NCBI RefSeq assembly: GCF_028285565.1
Contig: NZ_JANQOY010000249.1
Location: forward strand, 1-53,749
Reading direction: 5' to 3'
DNA length: 53,749 nt
Source of the DNA: Acaryochloris sp. IP29b_bin.148
Lineage (GTDB): Bacteria; Cyanobacteriota; Cyanobacteriia; Thermosynechococcales; Thermosynechococcaceae
Shown here piece by piece: positions 36,067 to 46,904 of the stretch. How positions within the stretch are numbered: position 1 is the first letter of the stretch; the number at the start of each line of letters is the position of its first letter. A program made the position numbers and the translations under genes. Below the pieces are notes generated by a model. The model was not told the DNA's origin. It made no database searches and was given only the letters and a program-made list of their open reading frames with translations.

Positions 36067-37677
36067 CTAAGCCGTCGGCTTCAGCGCTGGACAGACAACT
36101 CTCAAGCCAAAGGAGTTGGTATAGGAGTAGGGATAAGAGCGATAGCGAAACGCTGAGCGGCAAGCATGGGGGCCATCATACCAAGACCCGCCTCGGCGAA
36201 CCCGGCGCATTTTAGCATCCCCCTGATCAAGCCAGGCGGAGCCATCCGTAGGGGCTTTCTGATAATTATCATGCCAATGGTCTAAACACCATTCCCATAC
36301 TTGACCATGCATGTTGTACAGACCAAAAGCGTTCCCCGCCAATTGTGTGACCGCAACGGTACTCCCTCTGAAGGCTCCTTTAGATCCTTTGTCATAGGTA
36401 TAGTTGCCATCATAGTTAGCCAGATCCGTAGTTAGCGTATTGCCAAAGTGGAAGGGGGTACTTGTACCTGCCCGAGCAGCATACTCCCACTCCGCCTCAG
36501 TCGGTAAACGATAGTCTTGACCGGTCGCTTCAGACAACTTTTGGCAAAACTCTTCAGCCAAAAACCAGCTCACTTGCTCCACAGGGCGTTCAGCCCCTTG
36601 GAATTTAGAGGGGTTGTTGCCCATAATCGCCTGCCATTGGGCTTGAGTAATCGGATATTTGCCCATAAAGAAGGAGGGTACATTGACGAGATGTTTGGGG
36701 CCTTCGTTTTTTTGTCGGTTGGGCTCTGTGACCGGAGACCCCATCGTAAACTGTCCGTCCGGGATATAGACCATATCTAAAGCCACGCCCTCCTTAAGGG
36801 GTTGGCGATAGTATTGGGCCGATCGTTTTTTGCGTTTTCGGATCCGGCCTTGATCATTCACCCCCAGAACTTCAAAGGCAAAGCGAGATAGCTCTGGTGT
36901 CGGTTTCGGATCTGTCTCAGTCGCCGGTTCAGAGGCAGGTGTGTCCGTTTTAGACGATGCATCCGAGGGCAGGGGCTGATCGGACTGGTTGAGTAGATCA
37001 AACGTTTGGATAGCCAAGTCTACCGGAATCCCCAGATTGAGGCCATCCTTAAGCCGCAGTTGTTGCAGTCGTTGTCCTGCTGCTCGGCCATGAATACCGA
37101 TCAGCTGTCCTTTTTGATCGAGAACGGGTCCGCCACTCATCCCCGCCTTAGTGACTGCGGTGTAAGAGAACCCATACCCATCTGCGAACCGACCAATGGA
37201 AGCGATTTCACCCCGAGTTAAGGTCATGGTAGAAACCGAAATCGCCTGATCCGTAAAGGGATACCCTCCCACATAAATTTCATCCAAGATGTCCAAAGTC
37301 TTGAACTGGCCAATATCAGTGACACGATAGACTTTATTGCTAAAGAAGGTTGCGATCGCAATATCTACCTTGTCTCCCGTTTTCATCTGTTGAGTATCTA
37401 GGAGGTGGGTCTCGCCATCGTAAGTGGTGGCATAGGCTTCTTCTCCTGGATTGGAGTTTTTAATCACATGGGCAGCGGTGAGTACGGTGTAAATGGGACC
37501 ATTCTTTTTAATTAAGACGCCCGATCCAGATGGCCCTTGAGTCATCACCTTGACCGTAATCTGACGAGCAATTTTGCGGATATCGCGAGCGGACGTGGCT
37601 AAAGACCACGGCGAAGCAGTAACGCTCAGAAAGAGGGTCCCCCCAAATAATAAAAATTGTCTACGCTGAATGCCCAT
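36067..37677 (-). CDS. Secreted trypsin-like protease fused to FGE-sulfatase-like domain, copy 2
   Basis: A protein of about 536 residues, colinear with the gene at 34332 over its whole length: Tat-like signal (QRRQFLLFGGTLFLSVT), triad residues in VLTAAHVIKN, VDIAIATF and AGMSGGPV, a shorter Ser/Pro/Thr linker, and the same FGE-like domain. The first start of the paralogue aligns with ATG 37677, so I prefer that over 37707. Both copies share the sequence ACCG-AGG-ATGGG around the start. The intergenic gap between them is 115 bases. The linker is the main difference, indicating divergence after duplication rather than a recent copy. Confidence 0.9.
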   Translation of the reverse strand: MGIQRRQFLLFGGTLFLSVTASPWSLATSARDIRKIARQITVKVMTQGPSGSGVLIKKNGPIYTVLTAAHVIKNSNPGEEAYATTYDGETHLLDTQQMKTGDKVDIAIATFFSNKVYRVTDIGQFKTLDILDEIYVGGYPFTDQAISVSTMTLTRGEIASIGRFADGYGFSYTAVTKAGMSGGPVLDQKGQLIGIHGRAAGQRLQQLRLKDGLNLGIPVDLAIQTFDLLNQSDQPLPSDASSKTDTPASEPATETDPKPTPELSRFAFEVLGVNDQGRIRKRKKRSAQYYRQPLKEGVALDMVYIPDGQFTMGSPVTEPNRQKNEGPKHLVNVPSFFMGKYPITQAQWQAIMGNNPSKFQGAERPVEQVSWFLAEEFCQKLSEATGQDYRLPTEAEWEYAARAGTSTPFHFGNTLTTDLANYDGNYTYDKGSKGAFRGSTVAVTQLAGNAFGLYNMHGQVWEWCLDHWHDNYQKAPTDGSAWLDQGDAKMRRVRRGGSWYDGPHACRSAFRYRSYPYSYTNSFGLRVVCPALKPTA

Positions 37678-37707
37678 ACCTGCGGTCAGTTGCTTATTTT
37701 TAGACAA

Positions 37708-38253
37708 AACAGTTTAGTTATTAGCTGGGTTGATGGCTATCACTCAACTCTCTATTTATTCCTGAAGATATCTCTCACCAGCTCCAACGATTTCTAAACT
37801 GACGAGTGTTATGAAATACCTCGATCAAGCCTCTTACTAACACAGCTCATCTCTATTCTTAGAAATTTTTTAAACCATAAAACCAACGGATATGTATATT
37901 CTGTCTAGTTTTGGAGCCATGAAGTTCCATTTTTAGCTGAATGTTTGATATCTATAACGACTCAGAAGATTGTGCCTTCGTTACCAACTTTAGTACTGCT
38001 AACTCAGAATCAATAAGGGTTTATGGAAAGTATAAAGCCTTTAATTTTTCCTTAAGTCAATTTAAATCAGACAAATTAAATCAGGTGAAATCAGCCCGCA
38101 TAACCATTGCAGCTACCTATTTATCGGCCTGTTCTGCGAATTTTATGCATCCACAATTTTCTCATCTCTGCCCCCGCCCCCTATTGCCCCGTTTTTCAAT
38201 GAAATAGGATACCTGTTATCGTTTTCCATAGCTAGACCGTTGGAGCAACGTGA
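37708..38253. other. Intergenic region between protease copy 2 and the DUF2237 gene
   Basis: About 545 bases, A+T-rich, divergent region. The 88-codon frame at 37941-38207 has no family resemblance or good ribosome-binding site. I see no RNA gene or clear repeat; promoters for the flanking genes are expected here. Confidence 0.4.
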
Positions 38254-38628
38254 ATGACAGAAGCCAAGAATGTGTTGGGTGGTCCTCTACAAACCTGTTG
38301 TACATCTCCAATGACAGGATTCTATCGGGACGGCAAATGCAATACGGGGGCCGGTGATATGGGCGCTCATATCGTCTGTGCCCAAGTAACTGAGGAATTT
38401 TTAGCCTATACCCAGTCGCAAGGCAATGATTTAAGTAGCCCCGCCCCCATCTATGGGTTTCCAGGACTAAAACCAGGCGATTGCTGGTGTTTATGTGCAT
38501 CACGCTGGCAGCAGGCCCTGGAAGCGGGGGTAGCTCCCCCTGTGAAGTTAGCCGCCACTCATGCTATCGCCCTTGAGCACGTCTCCCTCAAGGATTTGGA
38601 AAAAAATGCTGTGGACGCCACTAGCTAA
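38254..38628 (+). CDS. DUF2237 family protein
   Basis: A 124-residue protein of the DUF2237 (COG3651) family, widespread but uncharacterised. Diagnostic blocks are NVLGGPLQTCCTSPMTGFYRDG, GDMGAHIVCAQVTEEFL, LKPGDCWCLCASRWQQAL and the C-terminal ATHAIALEHVSL. Its six cysteines and the histidines of the last block are conserved in the family and could bind a metal. Length is normal. It stands alone, divergent from the protease pair, with no operon partner. Confidence 0.9.
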   Translation: MTEAKNVLGGPLQTCCTSPMTGFYRDGKCNTGAGDMGAHIVCAQVTEEFLAYTQSQGNDLSSPAPIYGFPGLKPGDCWCLCASRWQQALEAGVAPPVKLAATHAIALEHVSLKDLEKNAVDATS

Positions 38629-38749
38629 CGTTCTTTAGCCGTGCGCAACAAGCATTAATACTTATTAAACTTACGTTAAGGTATATAAAGTAGGGTTAAC
38701 TCGGCAGCCTGTGTTTCACCTGCTCCTTTGACGTCGCGTTTATCTACCT

Positions 38750-39430
38750 ATGTTTAAACCTTGGCAGTGGTTGACTCAGCTGGGTCAATCGATCCGTTCT
38801 CCCTGGCAATATTTGGGAATTGTGGCATCAGGATTGGCATTGGGGCTCTTTGTTGCGATCGCAATCCTTCTGCCTCAAATTGAACACCTAGACACTCAGA
38901 TTTTGCTAGCCATTCATCACCTCCATACTCCGACCTTGGATCGGTGGATGGTGCTCGTCACCTATTTGGGCGAGCCCCTAATCCTCTTCCCATTTACGTT
39001 GGGTATAGGTGGACTATTGCTGTGGCAGAAACGACGCCAGGAAGCCTTAGCCTTCGTGATCACGATTGGGGGCGCTTTGGGATTAAATATCTGGTTAAAA
39101 GAGCTGTTTGCCCGCCATCGCCCTGCCCTCTGGGACCAAATTTTGCAGGTGCCTTTCTATAGCTTTCCCAGTGGCCATGCCATGGTGTCTTTGGTCTTCT
39201 ATGCCGTGCTGGTTTACGGGTTGATTCGTCAGCTCCGCTCCTTCCAGCCTTTGATGTTGACACTCGGAACGGGCCTGATTGCAGCCATTGGGTTTAGTCG
39301 GCTCTATATTGGCGTGCATTGGCCCACAGACATCGTGGCAGGATATGCCGCAGGCTTAGTTTGGTTAGCCCTCTGCTTTATCGGTCAGTCACTTCTGTTA
39401 GCTTGGCGACGCCAAGCGGTAACCGATTAG
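38750..39430 (+). CDS. Membrane phosphatase of the PAP2 family
   Basis: A 226-residue integral membrane protein with about five hydrophobic segments. The three PAP2 motifs are present: KELFARHRP (phosphate-binding lysine and arginine), SFPSGHAM (catalytic histidine) and SRLYIGVHWPTDIVAG (second histidine). Such enzymes dephosphorylate phosphatidic acid, undecaprenyl pyrophosphate or phosphatidylglycerol phosphate on the outer face of the membrane. Which of these is the substrate cannot be decided from context. It converges with clpB. Confidence 0.92.
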   Translation: MFKPWQWLTQLGQSIRSPWQYLGIVASGLALGLFVAIAILLPQIEHLDTQILLAIHHLHTPTLDRWMVLVTYLGEPLILFPFTLGIGGLLLWQKRRQEALAFVITIGGALGLNIWLKELFARHRPALWDQILQVPFYSFPSGHAMVSLVFYAVLVYGLIRQLRSFQPLMLTLGTGLIAAIGFSRLYIGVHWPTDIVAGYAAGLVWLALCFIGQSLLLAWRRQAVTD

Positions 39431-39487
39431 CCCATATCACTTGAAATGATCAGGGTTGTAGCGTTCTCAAGCTCATATGCTCTCCCC

Positions 39488-42175
39488 TTACGAAGCCGCA
39501 GGGGCCAACTGTTCTTCTTCTTCAGATTCCTCTTCGGCAATTTCTAACGTGGTGCGGGGGGCCTGGGAAAAGATCAGCCCATCCTCATCCCAGTCCACGA
39601 CAATTGTGTCGCCACTGGTAAAGGTATTCTCCAAAATTTTGGTAGCAATCGGATTTTCTAATTCCCGTTGCAGCGCCCGCTTGAGGGGACGGGCACCGTA
39701 CACCGGGTCATATCCAGCTTCCACAATATGTTCCAATGCTTCCTCCGACAGCTGAATCGCCAATTTCTGTTCTGCCAGCAGGGCTTCAATCCGCTTCAGC
39801 TGAATCTTGACAATCGATCCCAGCTGTTCGCGATTGAGAGTATGGAACATGGTAATTTCATCAATGCGGTTCAGAAACTCAGGACGGAAGTGCGATCGCA
39901 ACGCCTCCAATACCTTCATCTGCATCTCTAGGTACTGTTCCTCTTCCTCCGTCGCCTCAGTGATATGCTCACTGCCAATATTGCTAGTCAAGACGATAAT
40001 CGTATTGCAGAAATTGACGGTCCGTCCCTGAGCATCCGTGATCCGGCCATCATCTAGCACTTGCAAAAGGATATTAAAGATTTCGGGATGAGCCTTCTCG
40101 ACTTCATCCAATAGCACCACTGAATAGGGACGCCGCCGCACCATCTCGGAAAGCTGTCCTCCTTCTTCATAGCCCACGTAACCGGGAGAAGCACCCACCA
40201 GTCGGGACACGGCATGTTTTTCCATATACTCAGACATATCAATCCGAACAATGGCGTCTTCAGTATCAAACAGGAACTGAGCTAACGCCCGAGCCAGCTC
40301 GGTTTTACCCACCCCAGTTGGTCCCAAAAACATAAAAGAACCAATGGGCCGATTGGGGTCTTTCATCCCCGCTCTGGCTCGGCGGATGGCCGCCGACACC
40401 GCTTCCACCGCATCTTCTTGACCAATTACGCGCTCATGGAGGTGGTCTTCCAATTGCAATAGCTTCTGACGTTCCGATTCGAGTAACCGGCTAACCGGAA
40501 TCCCGGTCCAGTTGGCGACCACTTCAGCAACATCTTCCTCCGTCACTTCTTCCCTGAGCAGGGTAGAGCCTTGGGCTCGAATCGCCAATAGTTTGGCCTC
40601 ATGCTCTTCCAATTCCTGCTGCAACGTCGCCATGCGGCTATAGGTGAGCTGAACAGCCTTTTCGTGATCAAACTCTCGTTCTGCTTTTTCAATCTCGACC
40701 CGAACCTGAGCTTCCTGCTCTTTGAGGCTATTGATGTCTTCTAAGACCTGTTTTTCAGTCTTCCATTGCTCTTCCAAAGACTCGCGCTTGGGCAGTAGCT
40801 CATCGATCTCTGCCATTACCCGCTGCAAATGATCTTCCGAAGACTCATAAATGCCGCCAATGCTGGAGCGTTTTTGCTCCTGCTCCAGAGACATCTTTTC
40901 CATCTCTAGCTGCATCACCCGCCGCTCGATTCCCTCTAGTTCACTGGGTTTTGAGGTCATCTCCATCTTCAGCTTAGCCGCCGCTTCATCCACCAGATCG
41001 ATGGCTTTATCGGGTAGAAACCGATCGGCAATATAACGATCGGACAACACTGCCGCCGCCACCAAAGCGGAGTCGGTAATTTTGACGTTATGGTGAATTT
41101 CGTAGCGATCTTTTAACCCACGCAGGATTGAAATGGCAGAATCAACCGTCGGTTGATCAATATAAACCTGTTGAAACCGCCGCTCTAAAGCCGCATCTTT
41201 TTCAATATGCTTGCGATATTCATCAAGGGTAGTGGCTCCAATACAGCGTAGTTCCCCTCGTGACAGCATCGGCTTAAGTAAGTTGCTGGCATCCATGGAG
41301 CTTTGGCCTGACCCTGCTCCCACAACGGTATGGAGTTCATCGATAAATAGAACAATCTGACCATCGGAATGGGTGACTTCTCGCAAGACCGCCTTCAGAC
41401 GATCTTCAAACTCGCCCCGATACTTGGCACCGGCAATTAGGCTGCCCATATCCAGGGTGATTAACTGCCGATTTTTCAAGGATTCCGGCACATCGCCATT
41501 GACGATTCGCTGGGCAAGACCTTCTGCGATCGCAGTCTTTCCCACCCCCGGCTCGCCAATCAAAACCGGATTGTTTTTTAACCGTCGAGACAAAACCTGA
41601 ATCACCCGCCGAATCTCATCATCCCGGCCAATCACCGGATCCAGCTTTCCAGCTTTGGCTCGTTCCGTCAGATCGCGACCATATTTTTCAAGGGCATTGT
41701 ATCGAGATTCCGATTCTTGATCGGCAACCTTTTGAGTGCCACGCATGGCCTTAATGGCTTTTTCCAGATCCGTACGAGCAATCCCTTGATCTCGTAGCAA
41801 GGACTTGCCAATCCGACTATCTTCCGCAAAAGCGAGTAAGTAATGATCAACCGAAATAAACTGATCTGTTCGATCCTCCCGGAGGGCATCAGCCTGGTCG
41901 AGCAGGCGATCTAACCCCTGACCTAAGAAGAGTGACGTGCCCTCCGCCGTCTTAGGCTGACGTTCCGCAAACGTGGTTAGCTGTTGCAAAATTTGATCAA
42001 AATCAACCTGGGCACGGGTCAAAATCTTACTGGCTAAGGGCTCTTCCTCCAACAGAGAAATGGTGAGATGCTCAACCTCTAGCTTGTTATTACTAAATCG
42101 CCGTGCCACATCCTGAGACTTAACAATAGCCGTCCATACCTTGTCGGTAAACTTATCGGGATCAGTAGGTTGCAT
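39488..42175 (-). CDS. clpB: ATP-dependent disaggregase ClpB
   Basis: An 895-residue Hsp100 chaperone that rescues aggregated proteins with DnaK. It has an N-domain (about 1-145), AAA1 with Walker [10 protein letters not shown] and Walker B LFIDELH, a coiled-coil middle domain (about 410-530), and AAA2 with GPTGVGKTE and [10 protein letters not shown]. The C-terminal domain ends in an acidic tail (SEEEEQ). The length and full middle domain separate it from ClpC. Cyanobacteria often have two ClpB proteins; the short upstream region (178 bases) does not show an obvious CIRCE element, so I cannot say whether this is the heat-inducible copy. Confidence 0.96.
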   Translation of the reverse strand: MQPTDPDKFTDKVWTAIVKSQDVARRFSNNKLEVEHLTISLLEEEPLASKILTRAQVDFDQILQQLTTFAERQPKTAEGTSLFLGQGLDRLLDQADALREDRTDQFISVDHYLLAFAEDSRIGKSLLRDQGIARTDLEKAIKAMRGTQKVADQESESRYNALEKYGRDLTERAKAGKLDPVIGRDDEIRRVIQVLSRRLKNNPVLIGEPGVGKTAIAEGLAQRIVNGDVPESLKNRQLITLDMGSLIAGAKYRGEFEDRLKAVLREVTHSDGQIVLFIDELHTVVGAGSGQSSMDASNLLKPMLSRGELRCIGATTLDEYRKHIEKDAALERRFQQVYIDQPTVDSAISILRGLKDRYEIHHNVKITDSALVAAAVLSDRYIADRFLPDKAIDLVDEAAAKLKMEMTSKPSELEGIERRVMQLEMEKMSLEQEQKRSSIGGIYESSEDHLQRVMAEIDELLPKRESLEEQWKTEKQVLEDINSLKEQEAQVRVEIEKAEREFDHEKAVQLTYSRMATLQQELEEHEAKLLAIRAQGSTLLREEVTEEDVAEVVANWTGIPVSRLLESERQKLLQLEDHLHERVIGQEDAVEAVSAAIRRARAGMKDPNRPIGSFMFLGPTGVGKTELARALAQFLFDTEDAIVRIDMSEYMEKHAVSRLVGASPGYVGYEEGGQLSEMVRRRPYSVVLLDEVEKAHPEIFNILLQVLDDGRITDAQGRTVNFCNTIIVLTSNIGSEHITEATEEEEQYLEMQMKVLEALRSHFRPEFLNRIDEITMFHTLNREQLGSIVKIQLKRIEALLAEQKLAIQLSEEALEHIVEAGYDPVYGARPLKRALQRELENPIATKILENTFTSGDTIVVDWDEDGLIFSQAPRTTLEIAEEESEEEEQLAPAAS

Positions 42176-42353
42176 ACAGAAAGGAGACGGCTCGGGCTGA
42201 AATCTTTTTCAGGACTAGTATAACAAGCTATCCCGACGGATATTACAGAGTGCAGCAAGCTGTAAATCGGTTCGCATTGGAGGGATCTGGGTCCGTCATC
42301 CTGGTGGGTCAATCCATAACTTGGACCTTAGACCTGGGGACGAGGAAGACGGT

Positions 42354-42917
42354 TTAAACGGACGCTACATCATAGACGGGCAACTGTTCTGACAGATCAT
42401 GCAACTTGGGCAAAGCGACATCTTTAGCAGATAAGGTGGGCTGTTGTAGGGGCCAGTCAATTGCCAAGTCCGGATCATCCCACACAATCCCTTGCTGGTC
42501 CTCAGGATAATAGAAATCAGTGCATTTATACATAAAATCTGCCGATGGGCTCAGCACACAAAACCCATGGGCAAAGCCAGGCGGAATATACATTTGCTTC
42601 TTATTTTCAGCAGAGAGGTGCTCCCCAAACCATTGACCAAACCAGGGTGACCCTTGACGGATATCAACCGCCACATCGAAAACCTCGCCTGCAATCACTC
42701 TGACCAGCTTCCCTTGAGGATGGTGTAGCTGGAAATGAAGCCCCCGTAGTGTTCCCTGGCCAGAGCGGGAATGATTGTCTTGAACAAACTGTTCCTGGAT
42801 ACCAGCGTCCCGATAGCGCTGTTGATGGTAGGTTTCCATAAAAAAGCCCCTGGGGTCCGTAAACACACGAGGCTCAAACACTAATACACCGGGCAAAGGG
42901 GTGGTGATAACATTCAT
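42354..42917 (-). CDS. rfbC: dTDP-4-dehydrorhamnose 3,5-epimerase
   Basis: A 187-residue cupin-fold enzyme that epimerises C3 and C5 of dTDP-4-keto-6-deoxyglucose on the way to dTDP-L-rhamnose. Landmarks are PRVFTDPRGFFMETY, FVQDNHSRSGQGTLRGLHFQ (catalytic histidine in RGLHFQ), VFDVAVDIRQGSPWFG and YIPPGFAHGFCVLS. Length is usual. It starts 6 bases after the rfbA stop, so the two share one mRNA. Confidence 0.95.
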   Translation of the reverse strand: MNVITTPLPGVLVFEPRVFTDPRGFFMETYHQQRYRDAGIQEQFVQDNHSRSGQGTLRGLHFQLHHPQGKLVRVIAGEVFDVAVDIRQGSPWFGQWFGEHLSAENKKQMYIPPGFAHGFCVLSPSADFMYKCTDFYYPEDQQGIVWDDPDLAIDWPLQQPTLSAKDVALPKLHDLSEQLPVYDVASV

Positions 42918-42923
42918 CCAGAC

Positions 42924-43796
42924 CTATTCTCCTTCCTCTAGGATTCTCAGCAGATACTGCCCATAACTGTTCTTGCGTAGATCCTGGCTTAACGCTTTAA
43001 CCTGTGCGGCCGAGATATATCCCATTCGATAAGCCACTTCTTCAACGCAAGCAATTTTTAACCCTTGCCGTTGTTCTATGGTTTCCACAAAGGCAGCGGC
43101 TTGGAGCAGACTTTCATGGGTACCCGTATCCAACCACGCCACGCCACGGCTCAATTTTTCAACCTGCAGTTGCCCTTGCTGAAGATAGACTCTATTTACA
43201 TCTGTAATCTCCAATTCTCCTCTAGCAGAGGGCTTTAAGGATTTAGCAATCTCAATCACTTGGTTGTCATAGAAATACAATCCAGTCACGGCGTAATGGG
43301 ATTGGGGATGCTGCGGTTTTTCTTCAATATCGGTAATCTGTCCTTGCTGATCAAAGGCTAAGACGCCATACCGTTGAGGATCATTGACCCAATAGCCAAA
43401 GACAACACCGCCTGAAGTGAGTTGTGTGACGTGTTGAAGTCGCTCCGCTAAAGAGGCCCCATAGAAGATATTGTCGCCAAGGATCAGGGCGACCGAGTCA
43501 TCGCCGACAAAATCTTGGCCGATAATAAACGCTTGCGCTAATCCCCCAGGCTGAGGTTGTTCGGCATAGGCAAGATTAAGCCCTAGATGGCTGCCATCAT
43601 CCAATAGCCGCTGGAAGAGGGGTAAATCTTGAGGCGTCGAAATAATCAGGATATCTTGAATGCCCGCTAGCATTAAGGTCGACAGCGGATAATAAATCAT
43701 CGGCTTGTCGTAGACGGGCATTAATTGCTTCGATAAGACGCGGGTAATGGGATAGAGGCGCGTTCCTGAACCGCCCGCTAGAATAATTCCTTTCAT
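42924..43796 (-). CDS. rfbA: Glucose-1-phosphate thymidylyltransferase
   Basis: A 290-residue enzyme that makes dTDP-glucose from dTTP and glucose 1-phosphate, the first step of dTDP-rhamnose synthesis. The nucleotide-binding loop [11 protein letters not shown] and the activated-sugar motifs [27 protein letters not shown] and [14 protein letters not shown] are all intact. Length matches RmlA. It lies between rfbB (61 bases upstream) and rfbC in biosynthetic order. Confidence 0.96.
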   Translation of the reverse strand: MKGIILAGGSGTRLYPITRVLSKQLMPVYDKPMIYYPLSTLMLAGIQDILIISTPQDLPLFQRLLDDGSHLGLNLAYAEQPQPGGLAQAFIIGQDFVGDDSVALILGDNIFYGASLAERLQHVTQLTSGGVVFGYWVNDPQRYGVLAFDQQGQITDIEEKPQHPQSHYAVTGLYFYDNQVIEIAKSLKPSARGELEITDVNRVYLQQGQLQVEKLSRGVAWLDTGTHESLLQAAAFVETIEQRQGLKIACVEEVAYRMGYISAAQVKALSQDLRKNSYGQYLLRILEEGE

Positions 43797-43857
43797 CAGC
43801 CTTGGCTTGGCAAAATTAATAGTATGGTCTAAAGATAGAGCTCGTGATGTATGGATG

Positions 43858-44925
43858 TCATTTTTCGGAGGATGCTAACCCTAATCGTTGACGCTCATAT
43901 TGATTGGCCGTGACAGCCTGGCACCAAGCCCGATTTGCAAGATACCACTGTACGGTTTGTCGTAACCCAGACTCAATGGTGACTTGGGGACTCCACCCCA
44001 GTTCCTGGTTGATTTTACGAAAATCAATGGCATACCTGCGATCATGACCAGGCCGATCCTGAACAAAGGTCATTAAGTTGCTATGGGGCGCAAATTCTGA
44101 TTCTGGCGCTAGTTCATCTAAGATTGCGCAAATTTGCTTAACCAACCAAATATTAGGTTTTTCGGCTCCCCCGCCGATATTATAAGTTTCACCCGGTCGA
44201 CCTGTTGTTAAAACTTGGTCTATGGCCCGACAATGATCCTCCACAAATAGCCAGTCTCGAATATTTTGGCCATCGCCATAGATCGGTAAAGCTTTGCCTT
44301 CTAGGGCGTTCAAAATCATCAAAGGAATTAGCTTTTCAGGAAATTGATGGGGACCATAATTATTGGAGCAATTTGTGATCAGTGTGGGGAGGTTGTAGGT
44401 GTGGAAATAAGACCGGACGAGATGATCGGAACTGGCCTTGGAAGCAGAGTATGGACTATTCGGCGCATAGGCGGTCGTTTCTAAGAAGGGAGGGTCATCT
44501 GGACCGAGCGTGCCGAAGACTTCGTCCGTTGAAATATGCAGAAAACGAAAGTTCTCTTGTGCGGATGGCTGTAAGGATTGCCAATAGGAACGTGTGGCTT
44601 CTAGGAGGTGAAAGGTCCCCAGAATATTAGTTTGAATAAAGGCATCAGGACCATCAATGGACCGATCCACATGGGTTTCTGCGGCAAAATTGAGGAGGGC
44701 ACGGGGTTGATATTGCTCCAGTAACTGTTGAACCAGGGCGCGATCGCCAATGTCGCCTTGGACAAAAATATGTTGAGCATCCGATTGGAGCGTGGATAAA
44801 GTCGCTAAATTGCCCGCATAGGTCAGTTTATCCAGGTTGAGGACTAACTCATCCTGGGTTCGCCGCTGTTGCAGAACATAGTTTGCGCCGATAAAACCAG
44901 CGCCTCCCGTGACGAGAATAGTCAT
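43858..44925 (-). CDS. rfbB: dTDP-glucose 4,6-dehydratase
   Basis: A 355-residue extended SDR enzyme that forms dTDP-4-keto-6-deoxyglucose. It has the NAD-binding [11 protein letters not shown], the substrate-binding [11 protein letters not shown], the catalytic ISTDEVFG and [19 protein letters not shown] (Tyr and Lys), and [13 protein letters not shown]. It is the first of three rfb genes. The fourth enzyme, the reductase RfbD, is not in the window and must be elsewhere or replaced. The product likely feeds O-antigen or exopolysaccharide. Confidence 0.96.
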   Translation of the reverse strand: MTILVTGGAGFIGANYVLQQRRTQDELVLNLDKLTYAGNLATLSTLQSDAQHIFVQGDIGDRALVQQLLEQYQPRALLNFAAETHVDRSIDGPDAFIQTNILGTFHLLEATRSYWQSLQPSAQENFRFLHISTDEVFGTLGPDDPPFLETTAYAPNSPYSASKASSDHLVRSYFHTYNLPTLITNCSNNYGPHQFPEKLIPLMILNALEGKALPIYGDGQNIRDWLFVEDHCRAIDQVLTTGRPGETYNIGGGAEKPNIWLVKQICAILDELAPESEFAPHSNLMTFVQDRPGHDRRYAIDFRKINQELGWSPQVTIESGLRQTVQWYLANRAWCQAVTANQYERQRLGLASSEK

Positions 44926-45044
44926 AAATTTTTAAGCATTCTAGGTATAGATAGGCTCCCTGGCTTAATTTTATAGGGTTTATGGGCATAATCATCATTC
45001 CCTTGCATAAATTTCTATCATCAAAAAAATTTGAGGTTGATCCC

Positions 45045-46625
45045 TCAACTGACGATACTCCAACCAATGGGCAAGATGGGTCCCGTCTCCTGATCTGAAG
45101 GAGAGGAATGGGAACGGGTCTCCTGATTCAAAATATCAATCACGCGATGGTAGATGGTGTCTGCCTGTTCCGGTGAATTCGCGATACTGGTGAGGCCGAC
45201 TTTGCCAAATTCCGACAGGCACCCCATCAGATGAAACACGGTCCCCATCTCACTTCCCGTCTCAAAATGGAGATGATGACGAGCAATGATATCCATCAAA
45301 TCATCTGGCAATAGGCCCTGATAGGACGGTTTACAGAGATTATCTGATGCTACATAGTACTTTGGCAGTCCTTGCTGACCAAAGAATAAGCCACTATGCA
45401 TGTCATAAAAGCCGTTGGTCAGTAGTTTCAGCGTCATAAATGGATGGGTGGTGCCGCCCTTCCTCAAATTAATTTCAATGGCTTGGACATCCCAATGGAG
45501 GGTGCCATTGGGCCGCCTCCGTTGAGCGACCACAAAATCAACACCAAATCGTTCGAGAACGCCTTTTTGGGCCAGGTGTTCACCCACCTTTAGTCCCAAC
45601 TGTTGGAGCTGTAAACGATAGTCTTCTGACGCGGGAAAACGGCAACCTAAATAGATTTGTTGATTGGGACCCCCTAAGATCTGATCATGGGTTGACAGAA
45701 TTTCCACCTCTCCACTGGGCGTGATTTGGCCTTGGACGCTAGGAGAGGTTTTAGGGTCTCCTTCAATAAAGGCTTCGACAATTGCCCCCAATTGGGGGAT
45801 GCGATCGCAAAAATGAGGCCAAGATTCCGTGGGCGATTCAAAGGTAAGTTGGGGGAGCCGATCACAAATCACCTTTCGCCGTTGTTCGGGTGTCTCTACA
45901 TCCTCTGCTTGTCGCAAGTCTAAGAGAGCATTTCCTTCTCCTGAAAACCCCTCGTTGAGCTTAATCACCATCCGTTGCAGTTGAGGCTGACGCTGCCAGA
46001 GAGCTACTGCTGCCTCCACAAGCGCTTCTTGATCCCAAACTAATTCACTGCCATCGGGATGCGGAATGCCACATTCTGCAAAGACCTGCCGACTCCCACT
46101 TTTCGTTCCTAAATGGAGCAGTGCTGGATCAGCGGCCAGCAGCGGAATATCAAGTTGAACCGAAAGATCTCGTTCCAGGTCCGTTGAATTGAAGCAAATC
46201 ATATAGGAACACCCAGGACGCAGGGAATGACGAATGCGCTCCATTAACCGGGGACGTTCTAGAATCTTTTGACTAAGGGGCTTCAGGGACTGATCATAAA
46301 TTGGCAGTAACAATAAGCGATCGCGGGCATGGGAAAACGGGATACCCGGCAATAATTGCAAGTAGTAATCAATAACAATGGGCGGCAACGGCTGTGACGT
46401 CACATAAATTAGGCGAGTTTTCGGATCGCGCAATCGAATCAACGAGAATAGCAGCCGCTCCTCATAATGCAAGAAGCCATCAATCTTTTGTAATTCTTGC
46501 TGATCCACGCTGAACGAAGGAATCACCAGAATATCGGAATGTCCCGTTTCTAGGGTTTTAATATCCTGCCAGCGATCACAGAGTTGGGCCTGAAGCTGTT
46601 TAAATTGCCGTTCCACAGCAGCCAT
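45045..46625 (-). CDS. ATP-grasp enzyme, peptide-ligase PGM1-related
   Basis: A 526-residue ATP-grasp family protein. The N-terminal half has a conserved domain beginning LVIPSFSVDQQELQKIDGFLHYEERLLF. The C-terminal half has the ATP-grasp signature MVIKLNEGFSGEGNALL and a metal-binding segment AIEINLRKGGTTHPFMTLKLL. It resembles the family related to PGM1, a peptide ligase from pheganomycin biosynthesis, but most members are uncharacterised and no peptide biosynthesis gene is nearby. It lies 119 bases upstream of rfbB on the same strand and may share its transcript, which could hint at an amide modification of a surface product; that is speculation. Confidence 0.82.
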   Translation of the reverse strand: MAAVERQFKQLQAQLCDRWQDIKTLETGHSDILVIPSFSVDQQELQKIDGFLHYEERLLFSLIRLRDPKTRLIYVTSQPLPPIVIDYYLQLLPGIPFSHARDRLLLLPIYDQSLKPLSQKILERPRLMERIRHSLRPGCSYMICFNSTDLERDLSVQLDIPLLAADPALLHLGTKSGSRQVFAECGIPHPDGSELVWDQEALVEAAVALWQRQPQLQRMVIKLNEGFSGEGNALLDLRQAEDVETPEQRRKVICDRLPQLTFESPTESWPHFCDRIPQLGAIVEAFIEGDPKTSPSVQGQITPSGEVEILSTHDQILGGPNQQIYLGCRFPASEDYRLQLQQLGLKVGEHLAQKGVLERFGVDFVVAQRRRPNGTLHWDVQAIEINLRKGGTTHPFMTLKLLTNGFYDMHSGLFFGQQGLPKYYVASDNLCKPSYQGLLPDDLMDIIARHHLHFETGSEMGTVFHLMGCLSEFGKVGLTSIANSPEQADTIYHRVIDILNQETRSHSSPSDQETGPILPIGWSIVS

Positions 46626-46904
46626 ACATCATGCCTTTGCATTCGATATCAGCCTATCTTAGCCGTTGGCTTTACATGTCGCTGTAATGGATGTCATGGG
46701 TACGGTGCTGCGTAACGTTTCATGGCCTTCTCAGCCCCACTATCCGTATAACCTCGCAGATGGATAAGAATCGCCAATTCCAACCACGGTCAGGAATTCA
46801 GTAGTTTCTCAGTGGTTGATCCCTGATCTGATCGGACAGATTAGATATAGGCTGTGCAAACAGTAATCGCTACCGATAAAGTACGACGATAACCATTTTC
46901 CTCC

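Noticed and set aside
37941-38207. An 88-codon plus-strand frame upstream of the DUF2237 gene
   Set aside because: Composition is irregular, there is no ribosome-binding site, and no domain can be seen.
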